A DNA stretch of 64,000 nt, taken from positions 1,736,001 to 1,800,000 of the forward strand of contig CP159477.1 of assembly GCA_042140185.1 (NCBI GenBank), in the 5' to 3' direction. The notes under the pieces were generated by a model. It worked only from the letters and a program-made list of their open reading frames with translations, was not told the DNA's origin and did no database searches. The stretch's first letter is position 1; every line of letters begins with the position of its first letter. Made by a program: the position numbers and the translations under genes. Shown here piece after piece: positions 30,341 through 39,416 of this stretch. Source of the DNA: JANSXG01 sp024743075. GTDB taxonomy: Bacteria > Planctomycetota > Phycisphaerae > Phycisphaerales > UBA1924.

Positions 30341-31756
30341 TCACTCGCAAGGCGTTCCGAACGCCCCCAGCACCGCGTTCAGGTCGGCGAGATCCACCGT
30401 CCCGTCGCCGTTCGTATCCCCGTCAGCGGTCGCCTGCCCGAAGTTCGCCAGCACGAGATTCAGGTCCGCCAGATCGATGCTCCCGTCGCCGGTCGCGTCC
30501 GCATCGCAGGGCCCGGGTTCGGGATCACAGGCCTGCCACTGGGCGATCCGAGACGAAGGGATCCCGCCGGCGAAGCCGAACTCGCCCGCCGCGAACAGCG
30601 CGGGCCCCTCCTCGGTCTCGAATGCAAGAACGTCGTAGGTCACTCCGAGCCCGATGCCCTCCGGGCCCTCGAAGGCCGACCAGTTCACGCCGTCCCAGGA
30701 CGCAACGCGGTTCACCTCCACATCGCCGCCGAACAGGAAGTTCCCGCACGCCACAAGTTTCTCGCCCGTCCCGTCGTCAAACGTCGTCATCCCGAGCACA
30801 CCGATCGTGCCCGGCAACCCCTCGCCGCCCGGCGCGAGCACCTGCGACCACTGCGTGCCGTCCCATCGCGCGAGCTTCGTGCACTCCAGCCCGCCGGCCT
30901 CGAAGAATTGCCCACCGACGAACAGCACCGGTCCGTCGCCTTCGTCGTACACCTGCATCGCGAACACCCGCTGACTGACACCCGTTCCGCTCGGGCCCTC
31001 CAGCAACGACCAGTTCTCGCCGTCCCACTTCGCGATGGATCCCGCTGGCGTGTTGTCGGCGAGATCGAACAGCCCCCCGACGAACAGCGCAGGGCCCGTC
31101 CCATCGTCGTACACCTCGAACGAGTTCACAGAACCAGAGATCCCGTTGCCCTCATCGCTCAGGATCGGTGCCCATTCGCTGCCATCCCACGTCGCGAGAT
31201 CGCTCGCGGCGACTCCGCCCGCACTGGAAAACGACCCGCCGACGTACAGCTTCGGACCGCTCCCGTCGTCGAACACTTCGAGCGCATCGACCGACACCGA
31301 GGGGATCCCCGTCCCGAACGGCCCGGTCAGGGTCGACCACTGCACGCCGTCCCACTTCGCGATCTTGTTCGCCGGCAGCCCGCCGGCCGAGAAGAACGTA
31401 CCGCCGACGAACAGTGCCGGACCGGCGCCGTCGTCGTATACGCACATGGCGTTCACCGTACCGGACAGCACCCCGTTCCCCGAAGGCCCGGAGAGCAGCT
31501 CCCAGCCGCTTCCGTTCCACTTCGCGATCCGATCAACCGGGACGCCCGCGGCGTTGAAGAACGCACCACCCACATAGACGGCCGGCCCCGTCCCGTCATC
31601 GAACACCTCGAGGCAGTACGCGTCGCCGCTCAGGCCGTTCTCAGGACCGAAGTGATCCACCCACTGCGCCACGCACGGCTCTCCCGCGTTCGCGCTGCAG
31701 ACCACTCCAGCAATCAACACAACTCCCAAACTCGCCACCGTTCGTCTGCGCACCAT
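30341..31756 (-). CDS. secreted repeat protein with dockerin-type tail
   Basis: This 471-residue exported protein has a signal peptide at 1-24 ('VASLGVVLIAGVVCSANA'). Six to seven tandem repeats of about 55-60 residues follow, each with 'VFDDGTGPALYVGGxFxxAGG....IAKWDGxxWS', a beta-propeller-like or delta-60-type pattern. The C-terminus (about 415-471) is a double EF-hand dockerin-type module: 'CDADATGDGSIDLADLNLVL' and 'DTNGDGTVDLADLNAVLGAF', ending in Cys. In Phycisphaerae this tail is thought to be a surface-sorting or anchoring signal. One of five such proteins in the window. What the propeller binds is unknown. Confidence 0.85.
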   Translation of the reverse strand: MVRRRTVASLGVVLIAGVVCSANAGEPCVAQWVDHFGPENGLSGDAYCLEVFDDGTGPAVYVGGAFFNAAGVPVDRIAKWNGSGWELLSGPSGNGVLSGTVNAMCVYDDGAGPALFVGGTFFSAGGLPANKIAKWDGVQWSTLTGPFGTGIPSVSVDALEVFDDGSGPKLYVGGSFSSAGGVAASDLATWDGSEWAPILSDEGNGISGSVNSFEVYDDGTGPALFVGGLFDLADNTPAGSIAKWDGENWSLLEGPSGTGVSQRVFAMQVYDEGDGPVLFVGGQFFEAGGLECTKLARWDGTQWSQVLAPGGEGLPGTIGVLGMTTFDDGTGEKLVACGNFLFGGDVEVNRVASWDGVNWSAFEGPEGIGLGVTYDVLAFETEEGPALFAAGEFGFAGGIPSSRIAQWQACDPEPGPCDADATGDGSIDLADLNLVLANFGQATADGDTNGDGTVDLADLNAVLGAFGTPCE

Positions 31757-32097
31757 TGTTCAGCCTCCGCGTCTCACCCGCCCCGGCTTCGTTGTTTCCT
31801 ACCCGAAACCTAACCCGAGACCCCACGAACAGGTAGCAGATTCCGCCAGATTCGAGTCACTCCTCATCGCGTTTGGCAATCTGGAGAATGCCGAGCAAGC
31901 CGACCCGACGCACGCGCGGCCAGCGCAAGTCCGCCCCGGCGCGCGCCGCGTGGGCCCGGGCGCATGTTCACTTTCCGACTATCTCAAAAAATTTTCCGCC
32001 CGTAGACAGGGCGGATTCTCGCGATGCCTTTTCGCATCACCACTTCCTGCGCGCGCCGATCGGGCTCGCCGGCCCTAAGGGTGAGGGAGGTGCACTC
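31757..32097. other. 341-base intergenic region
   Basis: This stretch separates two divergently oriented genes. It holds an A/T-rich patch (about 31983-31999, 'ctcaaaaaattttccg') that stands out from the GC-rich background and could be promoter-related. A frame open on the plus strand from 31873 adds 75 codons to the next gene but looks noncoding. I see no RNA gene or repeat. Confidence 0.4.
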
Positions 32098-32730
32098 ATG
32101 CACACCACCGCGAAACGACCGTCCGAGAACGCTTCCGCAACCCAGCCCGCCAACGAACCGACTGCCGAAGAAGTCCTCGCGCAACTGAAAACCATCTTCC
32201 GCATCAAGCGCCTTGAGTCCGAGGTCACAATGATCGCCGCCCAGACCAAAGCGCTCGAAACGCTCATGGCCTGCATGACGCCGATCAAGACCACCGGCGA
32301 CGCAAAGCTCGACGCCTTCTACGCCCGAGAGCGCAACCGCCAGCGCCTCGCCGCGATCCAGACCCTTGTCCATATCCGAACCGTTCAGCGCGAAAAACGC
32401 ATGCGCCGAACATTGCGCACGAAGGCCAAAGCAAAGCCGAGTAATACGAGGGGTGCCATGGTCGGAGCCGAAGGCGCAGGCCATGCCGACAACGGTTCAG
32501 CCGTCGCAACTCCTGCTCCTTCTCCCCAACGCGCGAGAAGGTGGTCTTGTGCGGATTCAGCACAAGACCGGATGAGAGGGCGGTCCGAATCTTCCGACCA
32601 CTCCAGGTCCCGAGACCATGCTCAAACGAGTTTGAGCATGCCACCCGAGTACCGGCCCCCGCGCAAACGCTCCCGCTACAAGACCCGCAAGCCCAAACGC
32701 CCCAAACAACCCGCCCGGCGAAGGCGATGA
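32098..32730 (+). CDS. hypothetical basic protein interrupted by a dispersed repeat
   Basis: I do not recognise a family. The 210-residue frame starts at ATG 32098 behind a clear Shine-Dalgarno (ggagg). Residues 1-115 look like a real helical protein ('EEVLAQLKTIFRIKRLESEV', 'REKRMRRTLRTKAKAKPS'). Residues about 118-180 correspond to a dispersed repeat element present elsewhere in noncoding DNA (see repeat entries). The last 30 residues ('RPPRKRSRYKTRKPKRPKQP') are again very basic. The repeat therefore seems to have been inserted in frame, or the gene may really end near 32450 and the tail be chance. Confidence 0.5.
   Translation: MHTTAKRPSENASATQPANEPTAEEVLAQLKTIFRIKRLESEVTMIAAQTKALETLMACMTPIKTTGDAKLDAFYARERNRQRLAAIQTLVHIRTVQREKRMRRTLRTKAKAKPSNTRGAMVGAEGAGHADNGSAVATPAPSPQRARRWSCADSAQDRMRGRSESSDHSRSRDHAQTSLSMPPEYRPPRKRSRYKTRKPKRPKQPARRRR
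32450..32487 (-). repeat. dispersed repeat, type A, copy 1
   Basis: On the minus strand this reads ggcatggcctgcgccttcgg then ctccgaccatggcacccc. It matches copies at 44372-44413 and 52501-52541 over the parts 'GGCCT(G)CGCCT', 'GG(C)' and 'GACCAyGsCACCC'. It lies inside the coding frame of the basic hypothetical protein. Confidence 0.6.
32617..32653 (+). repeat. palindromic dispersed repeat, type B, copy 1
   Basis: A perfect 11-base inverted repeat with a 2-base centre (CATGCTCAAAC-ga-GTTTGAGCATG, 32617-32640) runs into CATGCCACCCGAG (32638-32650). The same 13-base end follows a different hairpin at 44443-44473. Confidence 0.7.
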
Positions 32731-32911
32731 CCGACCCGCTCCCGGACCAGCAAACCCCTACTCCCCCAGCGGCGATCGCAGTATCATCGCGTCGCGAGCC
32801 GCCGCGACCGGTGGCTCGGTCATCCCAGCTCTCCGCGGGCCATCGGGATGATCGGATGTCGTTCCGTTTTCCCGGGCGTTCCGATCATCCGCGCCCGGTC
32901 TGGAGACACAC

Positions 32912-33271
32912 ATGGGACTCATGCAGGAATTCAAAGAGTTCGCCGTCAAGGGCAACGCGGTCGACATGGCCGTCGGCATCATCATCGGAGCCGCGTTCGG
33001 CAAGGTCGTCAGTTCGCTCGTCAACGACGTGATCATGCCCCCCATCGGCCTGCTCGTCGGCGGCACGAACTTCAAGGACCTCGCCGTCGTCCTCAAGGAA
33101 GGCGTGGTCGACGAGGCCGGCGTGGTCGTCACCGAAGAGGTCGCCATCAAGTACGGCATGTTCATCAACACGACGATCGACTTCCTCATCGTCGCCTTCA
33201 CGATCTTCATCGTCATCAAGAACATGAACCGCCTGATGCGCAAGAAGGAAGCGGCACCCGCGACGGCGTGA
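32912..33271 (+). CDS. mscL: large-conductance mechanosensitive channel MscL
   Basis: MscL forms a homopentameric channel that opens under membrane tension to release osmolytes. The 119-residue protein has the standard layout: a cytoplasmic N-terminal helix 'GLMQEFKEFAVKGNAVDMAV', the first transmembrane helix 'GIIIGAAFGKVVSSLVNDVI' with the pore-lining Gly residues, a periplasmic loop, the second helix 'INTTIDFLIVAFTIFIVIK' and a basic C-terminal end. Its length is usual for the family (110-140). The ATG has GGAG eight bases upstream. Confidence 0.96.
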   Translation: MGLMQEFKEFAVKGNAVDMAVGIIIGAAFGKVVSSLVNDVIMPPIGLLVGGTNFKDLAVVLKEGVVDEAGVVVTEEVAIKYGMFINTTIDFLIVAFTIFIVIKNMNRLMRKKEAAPATA

Positions 33272-33292
33272 CACCTTCTACGGACGCTGCGA

Positions 33293-33314
33293 ACCCTGAG
33301 CAAGACCTCAGGGT
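33293..33314 (+). terminator. hairpin downstream of mscL (possible terminator)
   Basis: A perfect 8-base-pair stem (ACCCTGAG, loop CAAGAC, CTCAGGGT) lies 22 bases after the mscL stop. There is no T-run, so it may only be an mRNA-stabilising or Rho-associated hairpin. Confidence 0.4.
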
Positions 33315-33450
33315 CGGCGGCATCCGGCGGGGATGCGACCGCCCGCACAACACCGGCCCCGAGCCAAAATACCCATTTCCTCACGCGGAACCCATGCTCA
33401 CGCGGGTCAACCCTAGCGAAGTACCCGGGCCGCGCACCGAACCGTAAATT

Positions 33451-33532
33451 TTGCACCAATCGCTCCCGATTGATGCAAGCGATTCAGAGCCTCGACGCTA
33501 TCTTGAAAAGCCGTTGATCACCGGCGATCAAC
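33451..33532 (+). promoter_or_regulatory. two inverted repeats upstream of a secreted-protein gene
   Basis: The first (33451-33478) is TTGCA-cc-AATCG-ctcc-CGATT-ga-TGCAA, an imperfect palindrome. The second (33513-33532) is a perfect GTTGATC-accggc-GATCAAC. They lie 25-106 bases before the ATG at 33557 and could be operators or leader hairpins. Confidence 0.35.
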
Positions 33533-33556
33533 ACCATTTCAGTCGGAGAGCCAACC

Positions 33557-34777
33557 ATGCCCCGTCGCAACACGTTCGCCATCGCTGCAGTCGCCGTTCT
33601 ATCGATCCCCTTGCTGGCAGCAGCTCAACCGCAGATTATCAACCTAGGTGCTCTCCCGGGCGAGAATTCCTCGCAACCGAAAGCGATCAGCGCCGACGGA
33701 AGTGTCATCGTCGGAAACACCGGAGGTGGCACCAACGCGGGCCCGGCTTTCCGCTGGAACGCGCAGGACGGGATTCAGATCCTCAGTCCCGACACCCAAC
33801 TGCACATCCGCGCTATCGATGCGTTCGGCACGCGTGCGATAGGTACTACGAGCCTCGGCACACCTTGGTGGGATACGCGTGTGTTCGACATCGGCAGCGG
33901 CGAATTCCTAATCGAAGACTTCTACGGGGTGGCCTTGAGTGCTTCGGGAGGCGTGGCAGCAGGCGGCAAGTGGCCGGGCAACCGCCCTGCCCGCTGGACT
34001 CCCTCGGGAGGCGTCGTGGAGATCCTCAGTGTTTCGGATTACCCGGGTGCTTCCTTCGCAACAGACATCAGTGGAACGGGCAATACGATCGTCGGCTGGA
34101 CAACCATTGAACTTCAATCGCGTGCCTTTGTGTGGAAGGCAGGTGGCGGAGTCACCCTGATCGACTTACGCACCGACACCGAGTCTTACACAGACGCGAA
34201 AGCAGTTTCAGCGGACGGAAGCACGCTTGTCGGATCGTACGGTCCGAGCCTTCCGGGACCGACCCAAGCGTATCGATACACCACCGCTGATGGCATCATG
34301 CTCCTGGACCCACCCTCTGACGCGTACTCCCACTCGCTGGCATATTGCGTCAATGCCGACGGCAACGTGATCGGCGGTGCCGTATTCGGCCCCCCAAGCG
34401 GTGGCACACGGGCCATGTACTGGAGCGAGTCGTTGGGTATGGTTGACTTGAATGTCTACCTCCCATCTGTCGGAGTCGACTTGACCGGATGGGATCTGAG
34501 TTTCCTGATCGATATCTCTGCCGATGGGAAGGCTGTGACTGGTTGGGGACTGCTGGATGGTCTTGGACGCGCGTTCCTGATCACCGGCCTCCCCGGTAAC
34601 ACGCCGCTCTGCCCCGCCGACCTCACCGGTGACAACGCCGTCAACCTTGCCGACCTGAACCTCGTCCTCGCCAACTTCGGCACAACCACGCCCGACGGCG
34701 ATACCAACAACGACGGCGTCGTCGACCTCGCCGACCTCAATGCCGTGCTCGGCGCGTTCGGGACCGACTGCCCGTAA
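33557..34777 (+). CDS. secreted HAF-repeat protein with dockerin-type tail (paralogue 1)
   Basis: This 406-residue exported protein has a signal peptide at 1-22 ('FAIAAVAVLSIPLLAAAQP'). It is followed by HAF-type repeats of the pattern 'aiSaDGsvivG..........af.Wtadggi..L' (for example 'AKAVSADGSTLVGSYGPSLP' and 'VNADGNVIGGAVFGPP'). The C-terminal dockerin-like double EF-hand ('CPADLTGDNAVNLADLNLVL', 'DTNNDGVVDLADLNAVLGAF') ends 'GTDCP'. Shine-Dalgarno ggagag precedes the ATG. It has a tandem paralogue 48 bases downstream. The likely location is the cell surface or extracellular space. The ligand is unknown. Confidence 0.85.
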   Translation: MPRRNTFAIAAVAVLSIPLLAAAQPQIINLGALPGENSSQPKAISADGSVIVGNTGGGTNAGPAFRWNAQDGIQILSPDTQLHIRAIDAFGTRAIGTTSLGTPWWDTRVFDIGSGEFLIEDFYGVALSASGGVAAGGKWPGNRPARWTPSGGVVEILSVSDYPGASFATDISGTGNTIVGWTTIELQSRAFVWKAGGGVTLIDLRTDTESYTDAKAVSADGSTLVGSYGPSLPGPTQAYRYTTADGIMLLDPPSDAYSHSLAYCVNADGNVIGGAVFGPPSGGTRAMYWSESLGMVDLNVYLPSVGVDLTGWDLSFLIDISADGKAVTGWGLLDGLGRAFLITGLPGNTPLCPADLTGDNAVNLADLNLVLANFGTTTPDGDTNNDGVVDLADLNAVLGAFGTDCP

Positions 34778-34825
34778 CCATCAACCTTGCCGCAAGCAGA
34801 AGCGACTACACCTCAGGAGCCCGCG

Positions 34826-36064
34826 ATGCCCCGTCGCAACATGTTCGTCATCAGCGCGCTCGCCGGACTATCCGGTGCCGTGATCGGAACCGCGCAGCCG
34901 CAACTTGTCAATCTAGGTGTTCTGCCCGGACGCACATCGTCCGAGGGAAACGCGATCAACTTTGCTGGGACCAAAGTCGCTGGGACAAGTGACCTCAACT
35001 ACGGGTTCATTTGGTCGGTCGAGGACGGAATGTCCGAGATGGTCATGAACCTCGGATCGCCATATGGCACGCCGATTCGACCGACTGGAATGACATCCAG
35101 CGGAAGCACCGTCGTCGGGTCGATGCGGCGCAGCAGTTGGACGCGAGCCTTTCGCTACTCATCGAGCAATGGCTTCTCCGACTTTCTGGGAACGCTTTTT
35201 CAAACCTCTCCGACCTTCGCCATGGATATTAGCGACGACGGTCGCTTCATACTCTGCTCCGCTAGCCAGATTCCATTTGTATGGGACGCACAGAATCCGG
35301 GTTATCAGCCGATACCTGGCCCTAGCAACTGGGGCGGTACTGGCGAAGCCATCAGCGGTGACGGCTCGATCGTAGTTGGCCGCGCTCAATCGCCGCAGCG
35401 AGCCTTCCGTTACGAGTCCTCAACCGGCGTCGTCTTTCTAGATGTTCTGCCCGGAACAGTAACTTCACGTGCGCAAGACATCAGCGCGGACGGAACGACG
35501 ATCGTCGGATCGTGCGAACCCCCGAATGGCTTTCCGGACGAGCCCGACATCATCGCGTTCCGCTGGACGCAGAATTCTGGAATAGTCGATCTCGGGCCGA
35601 TTCCAGCAGGTTACCGAGGTTCACACGCGGAAACCGTTAGTGCGGATGGAAGCGCGATTGGCGGTTACTTCAGCGACGCGAATGGCTCTGCGCGGGCGAT
35701 GTACTGGGCCGAGTCGCTCGGCATGGTTGACCTCAACGACTACCTTCCTTCCGTTGGTGTGGACCTAAACGGCTGGACTCTACGCCTTGTCAACGCGATT
35801 TCGGGAGACGGGACTGCTGTCACTGGCTTCGGAAATCTCGAAGGCCAACCCGGCGGCGCCTTCCTCATCACCGGCCTCCCCGGCAACACACCTTCCTGCC
35901 CCGCCGACGTCACCGGCGACGACGCGGTCAACCTAGCCGACCTCAACCTCGTCCTCGCGAACTTCGGACAGACCACGTCCGACGGCGACACCAACAACGA
36001 CGGCGTCGTCAACCTCGCCGACCTCAACGCGGTGCTCGGCGCATTCGGGACCGACTGCCCGTAG
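34826..36064 (+). CDS. secreted HAF-repeat protein with dockerin-type tail (paralogue 2)
   Basis: This 412-residue protein is a tandem paralogue of the preceding gene. Both begin 'MPRRN.F', share the 'QPQ..NLG.LPG..SS' start of the mature protein and the phrase 'ESLGMVDLN.YLPSVGVDL', and have nearly the same dockerin tail. The middle regions have diverged. I chose ATG 34826 over the in-frame ATG 13 codons earlier, because it has the Shine-Dalgarno 'caggag' and aligns with the paralogue. A strong terminator follows the stop at 36090-36125, so the two genes probably form one transcript. Confidence 0.86.
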   Translation: MPRRNMFVISALAGLSGAVIGTAQPQLVNLGVLPGRTSSEGNAINFAGTKVAGTSDLNYGFIWSVEDGMSEMVMNLGSPYGTPIRPTGMTSSGSTVVGSMRRSSWTRAFRYSSSNGFSDFLGTLFQTSPTFAMDISDDGRFILCSASQIPFVWDAQNPGYQPIPGPSNWGGTGEAISGDGSIVVGRAQSPQRAFRYESSTGVVFLDVLPGTVTSRAQDISADGTTIVGSCEPPNGFPDEPDIIAFRWTQNSGIVDLGPIPAGYRGSHAETVSADGSAIGGYFSDANGSARAMYWAESLGMVDLNDYLPSVGVDLNGWTLRLVNAISGDGTAVTGFGNLEGQPGGAFLITGLPGNTPSCPADVTGDDAVNLADLNLVLANFGQTTSDGDTNNDGVVNLADLNAVLGAFGTDCP

Positions 36065-36089
36065 CCGCCCCGCGTGTACCGAGTTTCGA

Positions 36090-36125
36090 GAAGACCCCGG
36101 TTCGCCTCCGGGGTCTTCTTTTCTT
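36090..36125 (+). terminator. Rho-independent terminator
   Basis: A perfect 11-base-pair stem (GAAGACCCCGG, loop TTCGCCT, CCGGGGTCTTC; 36090-36118) is followed by TTTTCTT. It lies 26 bases after the stop of the second HAF-repeat gene. Confidence 0.92.
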
Positions 36126-36176
36126 CCCGTTCCGCCCCTCGCATACACTCCCCGCTCCTCCCCTTAGGAGCCGCCT

Positions 36177-37344
36177 ATGACCACCGCCACTCTCATCGCG
36201 GGCATCCCCGCGACGAACCGCTCGCTCTACCATCGCATCCGCTTCCTCGCCGGTGATCCCGCGTCGTCGATCGACCTGCCGTCCGACCACGCCGATCTGC
36301 CGGGCGCACGCTGATCATTCGCGACATCGAGATGGATCGCGCCCGCGCGCACGCGGCGGCCGATCGCGTCGCCTGCCCCGCCGACTTCGCGCCCGACGGA
36401 GGACTGTCCGGCGATCGCGAGATCGCCACCGCCCAAGCGACCGCCGAGTTTTTGCGCCGCGCCGGGGTCAGCCGCGTCGTCAGCGACCGCTCCCTGCCCC
36501 TGGTCTTCGCCGAGATGATCCGGCGGGCCGGGCTCAAACTCGAGTGCGACCTCGACCTCGGCGTGCTCGACCGCGCGCGAAGGACGCTGAGGAAGTCGGA
36601 CTCCTGCGCGAGGCCCAGTCCGTCACCGAGGGCGCGATGCGCATGGCCTGCGAACTCGTCGCCCGCGCCGAAGCCGGTCCCAACGGCGTGCTCACCCACG
36701 AGGGCGACACCCTCACCGCCGAGCGCGTCATGTCCGCCATCGACATCTGGCTCCTCGAACGCGGCTACGCCAACCCCGGCTCCATCGTCGCTGCCGGCCC
36801 CATCGGCGCCGACTGCCACGAGCGCGGGCACGGGCCGATCAAGACCGGCCAGCCCGTCATCATCGACATCTTCCCCCAGAACAAGCGCACCCTCTACAAC
36901 GGCGACTGCACCCGCGTCGTCGTGCACGGCGAAGTCCCCGATGAAGTCGCACGCATGCACGACGCCGTCGTCCGCGCCAAGAAGGCCGCGATCGACGCGA
37001 CCCGCGCCGGCGTCAGCGGCGAGGCGGTCCACCGGGCCGCGATCGAGGTCATCCAGTCCAGCGGCTACGCCGTCGGCCTGCCCGACCAGCACGGCGAGGC
37101 TGGCACGGACCCGTCGTTCTGCTCGATGGTCCACGGCACCGGGCACGGCATCGGGCTGGATGTCCACGAGCCGCCGCTGCTGGACATGAAGGGTCCCGAA
37201 CTGGTCGTCGGCGATGCGCTGACCATCGAGCCCGGGCTGTACTGCGCCGCAATCGGCGGTATCCGCATCGAGGACCTGGTCGTCGTCTCGGAGACAGGCT
37301 GTGAGAATCTCAACACATTACCCGAGGAACTTGACTGGTCCTGA
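36177..37344 (+). CDS. M24 family metallopeptidase (Xaa-Pro aminopeptidase-like), two frameshifts
   Basis: The protein is about 389 residues. ATG 36177 has Shine-Dalgarno 'taggag'. The N-terminal creatinase-like domain ('IPATNRSLYHRIRFLAGDPA' to 'RAGVSRVVSDRSLPLVFAEM') is interrupted at 36302-36304 (three G, four expected). Near 36572-36580 a CG-repeat change leads into the catalytic pita-bread domain. Metal-site sequences are present: 'IDIFPQ', 'YNGDCTR', 'MVHGTGHGIGLDVHE', 'LTIEPGLY' and 'GGIRIEDLVVV'. It should remove N-terminal residues before proline or act as a dipeptidase. The two breaks could mean a pseudogene, but they have the same character as the breaks in essential genes. Confidence 0.88.
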
Positions 37345-37354
37345 TCCACGAGAA

Positions 37355-37360
37355 TTGACA
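37355..37360 (+). promoter_or_regulatory. candidate -35 element for the next gene
   Basis: A perfect TTGACA lies 84 bases before ATG 37444. No strong -10 is found at 17 bases (cttctc), so this is only a suggestion. Confidence 0.25.
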
Positions 37361-37443
37361 CAAATACCGGTAGTGCTCTTCTCATCATCTCTTTAGAGTG
37401 CGGGCCGAAACAGCACGGACCCAAATGAGAGAAGGCGAACACC

Positions 37444-38253
37444 ATGCCAAGCACGCAGTCCAACGCCAAGCACAGCCCGAACGGCCGATCACTCGCAACC
37501 GACGCAGAACTTGAAGCCATCGATTTCGCCAGCGAGTGGATGTCCTGGAACGAAGCCCGGATGCTCGCGGCTCTGGAGAAGCCAATCCACTGCCCGATCC
37601 GCAACTGCAAGCACGAATACGCGCCGATCGAGGGGATCCAGTTCGAGAAGTACCCCGTGCGCGGGCTCGACATCGAGAAGACCACCGTGTGTATCCGCTG
37701 CCCGAAGTGCAACGGCAGCGGTGACACGCTCCTTGATGATCTCAATTGGCGACCCAGAGGCGGGCTCTGCCAGGGCTGCGGGCGCGAAGCCAAGCTCGCG
37801 CCGCTCACACAGAAGCGGCAGATCGGACTCATCCTCGCGCGTCACTACAGCGAGGAACGCCGCCTGCTCTGTACTCCGTGCATGGGTCGCATGTACCGGA
37901 GCAACACCGGCATCACACTCGTCGCTGGCTGGTGGGGCATCATCTCCTTCTTCGTGACGCCGTTCGTGCTGATCAGCAACACCGCTGATTACCTCGGGCG
38001 AGACAAGTCCGCGACCCAACCGACGGGCGAGTTCATCGACAGCAGCCGCGTCCCCAAGCGGGTCCGCGATGCTCTGGCTCCTCACACGCAATGGGCCATC
38101 GAACAGCTCAATGTCCCCGACCGAAAAGCCAGTTCGCTCGCGATCGCGAGTCAGCTGGCTGACAAGGCCGGAGTGTCGCGGATCTACACGATGATGTACC
38201 TCGGCGAGACGGTGAACGAGCGCATGCGCCGGGTTCTGGAGGAGCAGGCGTAA
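37444..38253 (+). CDS. hypothetical zinc-ribbon membrane protein (269 aa)
   Basis: I do not recognise a named family. Cysteine pairs occur in several spaced CxxC-like units ('CPIRNCKHEY', 'VCIRCPKCNGSG', 'LCQGCGREAKL', 'LLCTPCMGRMY'), consistent with two or more zinc ribbons in residues 48-155. One membrane segment follows ('LVAGWWGIISFFVTPFVLIS', about 160-180). The C-terminal 80 residues are helical ('VRDALAPHTQWAIEQLNV', 'SRIYTMMYLGETVNERMRR'). The combination suggests a membrane-tethered regulatory or quality-control protein, but that is inference. Confidence 0.7.
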   Translation: MPSTQSNAKHSPNGRSLATDAELEAIDFASEWMSWNEARMLAALEKPIHCPIRNCKHEYAPIEGIQFEKYPVRGLDIEKTTVCIRCPKCNGSGDTLLDDLNWRPRGGLCQGCGREAKLAPLTQKRQIGLILARHYSEERRLLCTPCMGRMYRSNTGITLVAGWWGIISFFVTPFVLISNTADYLGRDKSATQPTGEFIDSSRVPKRVRDALAPHTQWAIEQLNVPDRKASSLAIASQLADKAGVSRIYTMMYLGETVNERMRRVLEEQA

Positions 38254-38344
38254 CACGGCGGGGCGAGCCGGCTTGCGGTACGATCTCTCTCCCGATTGAT
38301 CTCCTGACGATCCCCGCACCCCCCTACGAAACCCGCCGAAACCG

Positions 38345-39407
38345 ATGAACGACACCTCCCTCACGCCGACCACCCCCACTGGCCACCGCCGGTCATCCGC
38401 AGTCCTCATCACCGGCGCCGGAGGCGAGGTCGGGCACGGCTTGATCGACGCGCTGCACGCGCAGGGGCGCGAGGAGATCGTCGCGATCGACATCCGCGAA
38501 CTCGAGCCGGCCATGCGCGACAAGTGCCGCGAGACCTTCGTCGGCGACATCTGCGATCCGCTGCTGCTCGGTCGCCTGCTGGCGATGTATGAGATCACCG
38601 AGATCTACCACCTCGCGGCGCTGCTCTCGACCCGCGCCGAGTACGCGCCCGAGTCGGCCCACGAGGTCAACGTCGGCGGCACGCTCAACCTGCTCCGCCT
38701 CGCCTCCGAGCAGGCCCGCTCGCACGGGCGCAAGGTCAAGTTCATCTACCCGAGTTCGATCGCGGTCTACGGGATGCCCGACCTCGACACCAAGGCCAAG
38801 GCCGGCGCAGTCACCGAGGACGAGTACCTCAACCCGACCACGATGTACGGTTGCAACAAACTGTACGGCGAGCACCTCGGGCGCTACTACGCCCGGCACT
38901 ACCGCCAACTCGCCCAGGACCGCATCCCGGACGTGCTCGACTTCCGCTGCGTTCGCTACCCCGGTCTGATCAGCCCGCACACGGTCCCATCGGGCGGCAC
39001 CTCGGACTTCGGCCCGGAGATGATCCACGCCGCGGCGGCCGGCAAGCCCTACAAGTGCTTCGTGCGCGAGTCGGCGCGGATCCCGTTCATGACCATGGGC
39101 GAGGCCATCGAGGCGACGCTCGCGCTCGGCGCCGCCGACGCGAAGCGCCTGACCCGCTGCGTCTACAACATCGGTGCGTTCAGCCCGACCGCCGGCGAGT
39201 TCGCCGACGCCGTGCGCGAGGCCTTCCCGGGCGCGGAACATCTCTTTCAAGCCCGACGTGCAGCGCCAGGCCATCGTGGATTCGTGGCCGGAAGAGGTGG
39301 ACTGGTCCGCGGCGACCCGCGACTGGGACTACAAGCCCGGCAAGGGCTTCAAGCAGGCCTTCGAAGAAGACCTGCTCCCGCCGATCCGGGCGCGATACAC
39401 CGGTTGA
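38345..39407 (+). CDS. NAD-dependent epimerase/L-threonine 3-dehydrogenase-like SDR, frameshifted
   Basis: This extended short-chain dehydrogenase is about 353 residues. The NAD-binding motif 'VLITGAGGEVGHGLIDAL' (residues 20-37), 'IYHLAALLSTRAE' and the active-site 'YGCNKLYGEHLGRYY' (YxxxK) are visible. The C-terminal block 'QRQAIVDSWPEEVDWSAATRDWDYKP' closely follows the end of epimerase-type L-threonine 3-dehydrogenases ('QAIADSWP..DD..A..DWGW'), so threonine catabolism is the best guess. The frame changes at about 39238-39242 (one extra base before 'ISFKPD'). It is convergent with a dockerin-tailed protein gene nine bases away. Confidence 0.85.
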
Positions 39408-39416
39408 TCGGTCCGC

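Noticed and set aside
28852..30978. A 708-codon plus-strand frame opposite tig and part of a dockerin-tailed gene
   Set aside because: It is the antisense shadow of trigger factor and crosses an intergenic region and a second gene with no protein signature.
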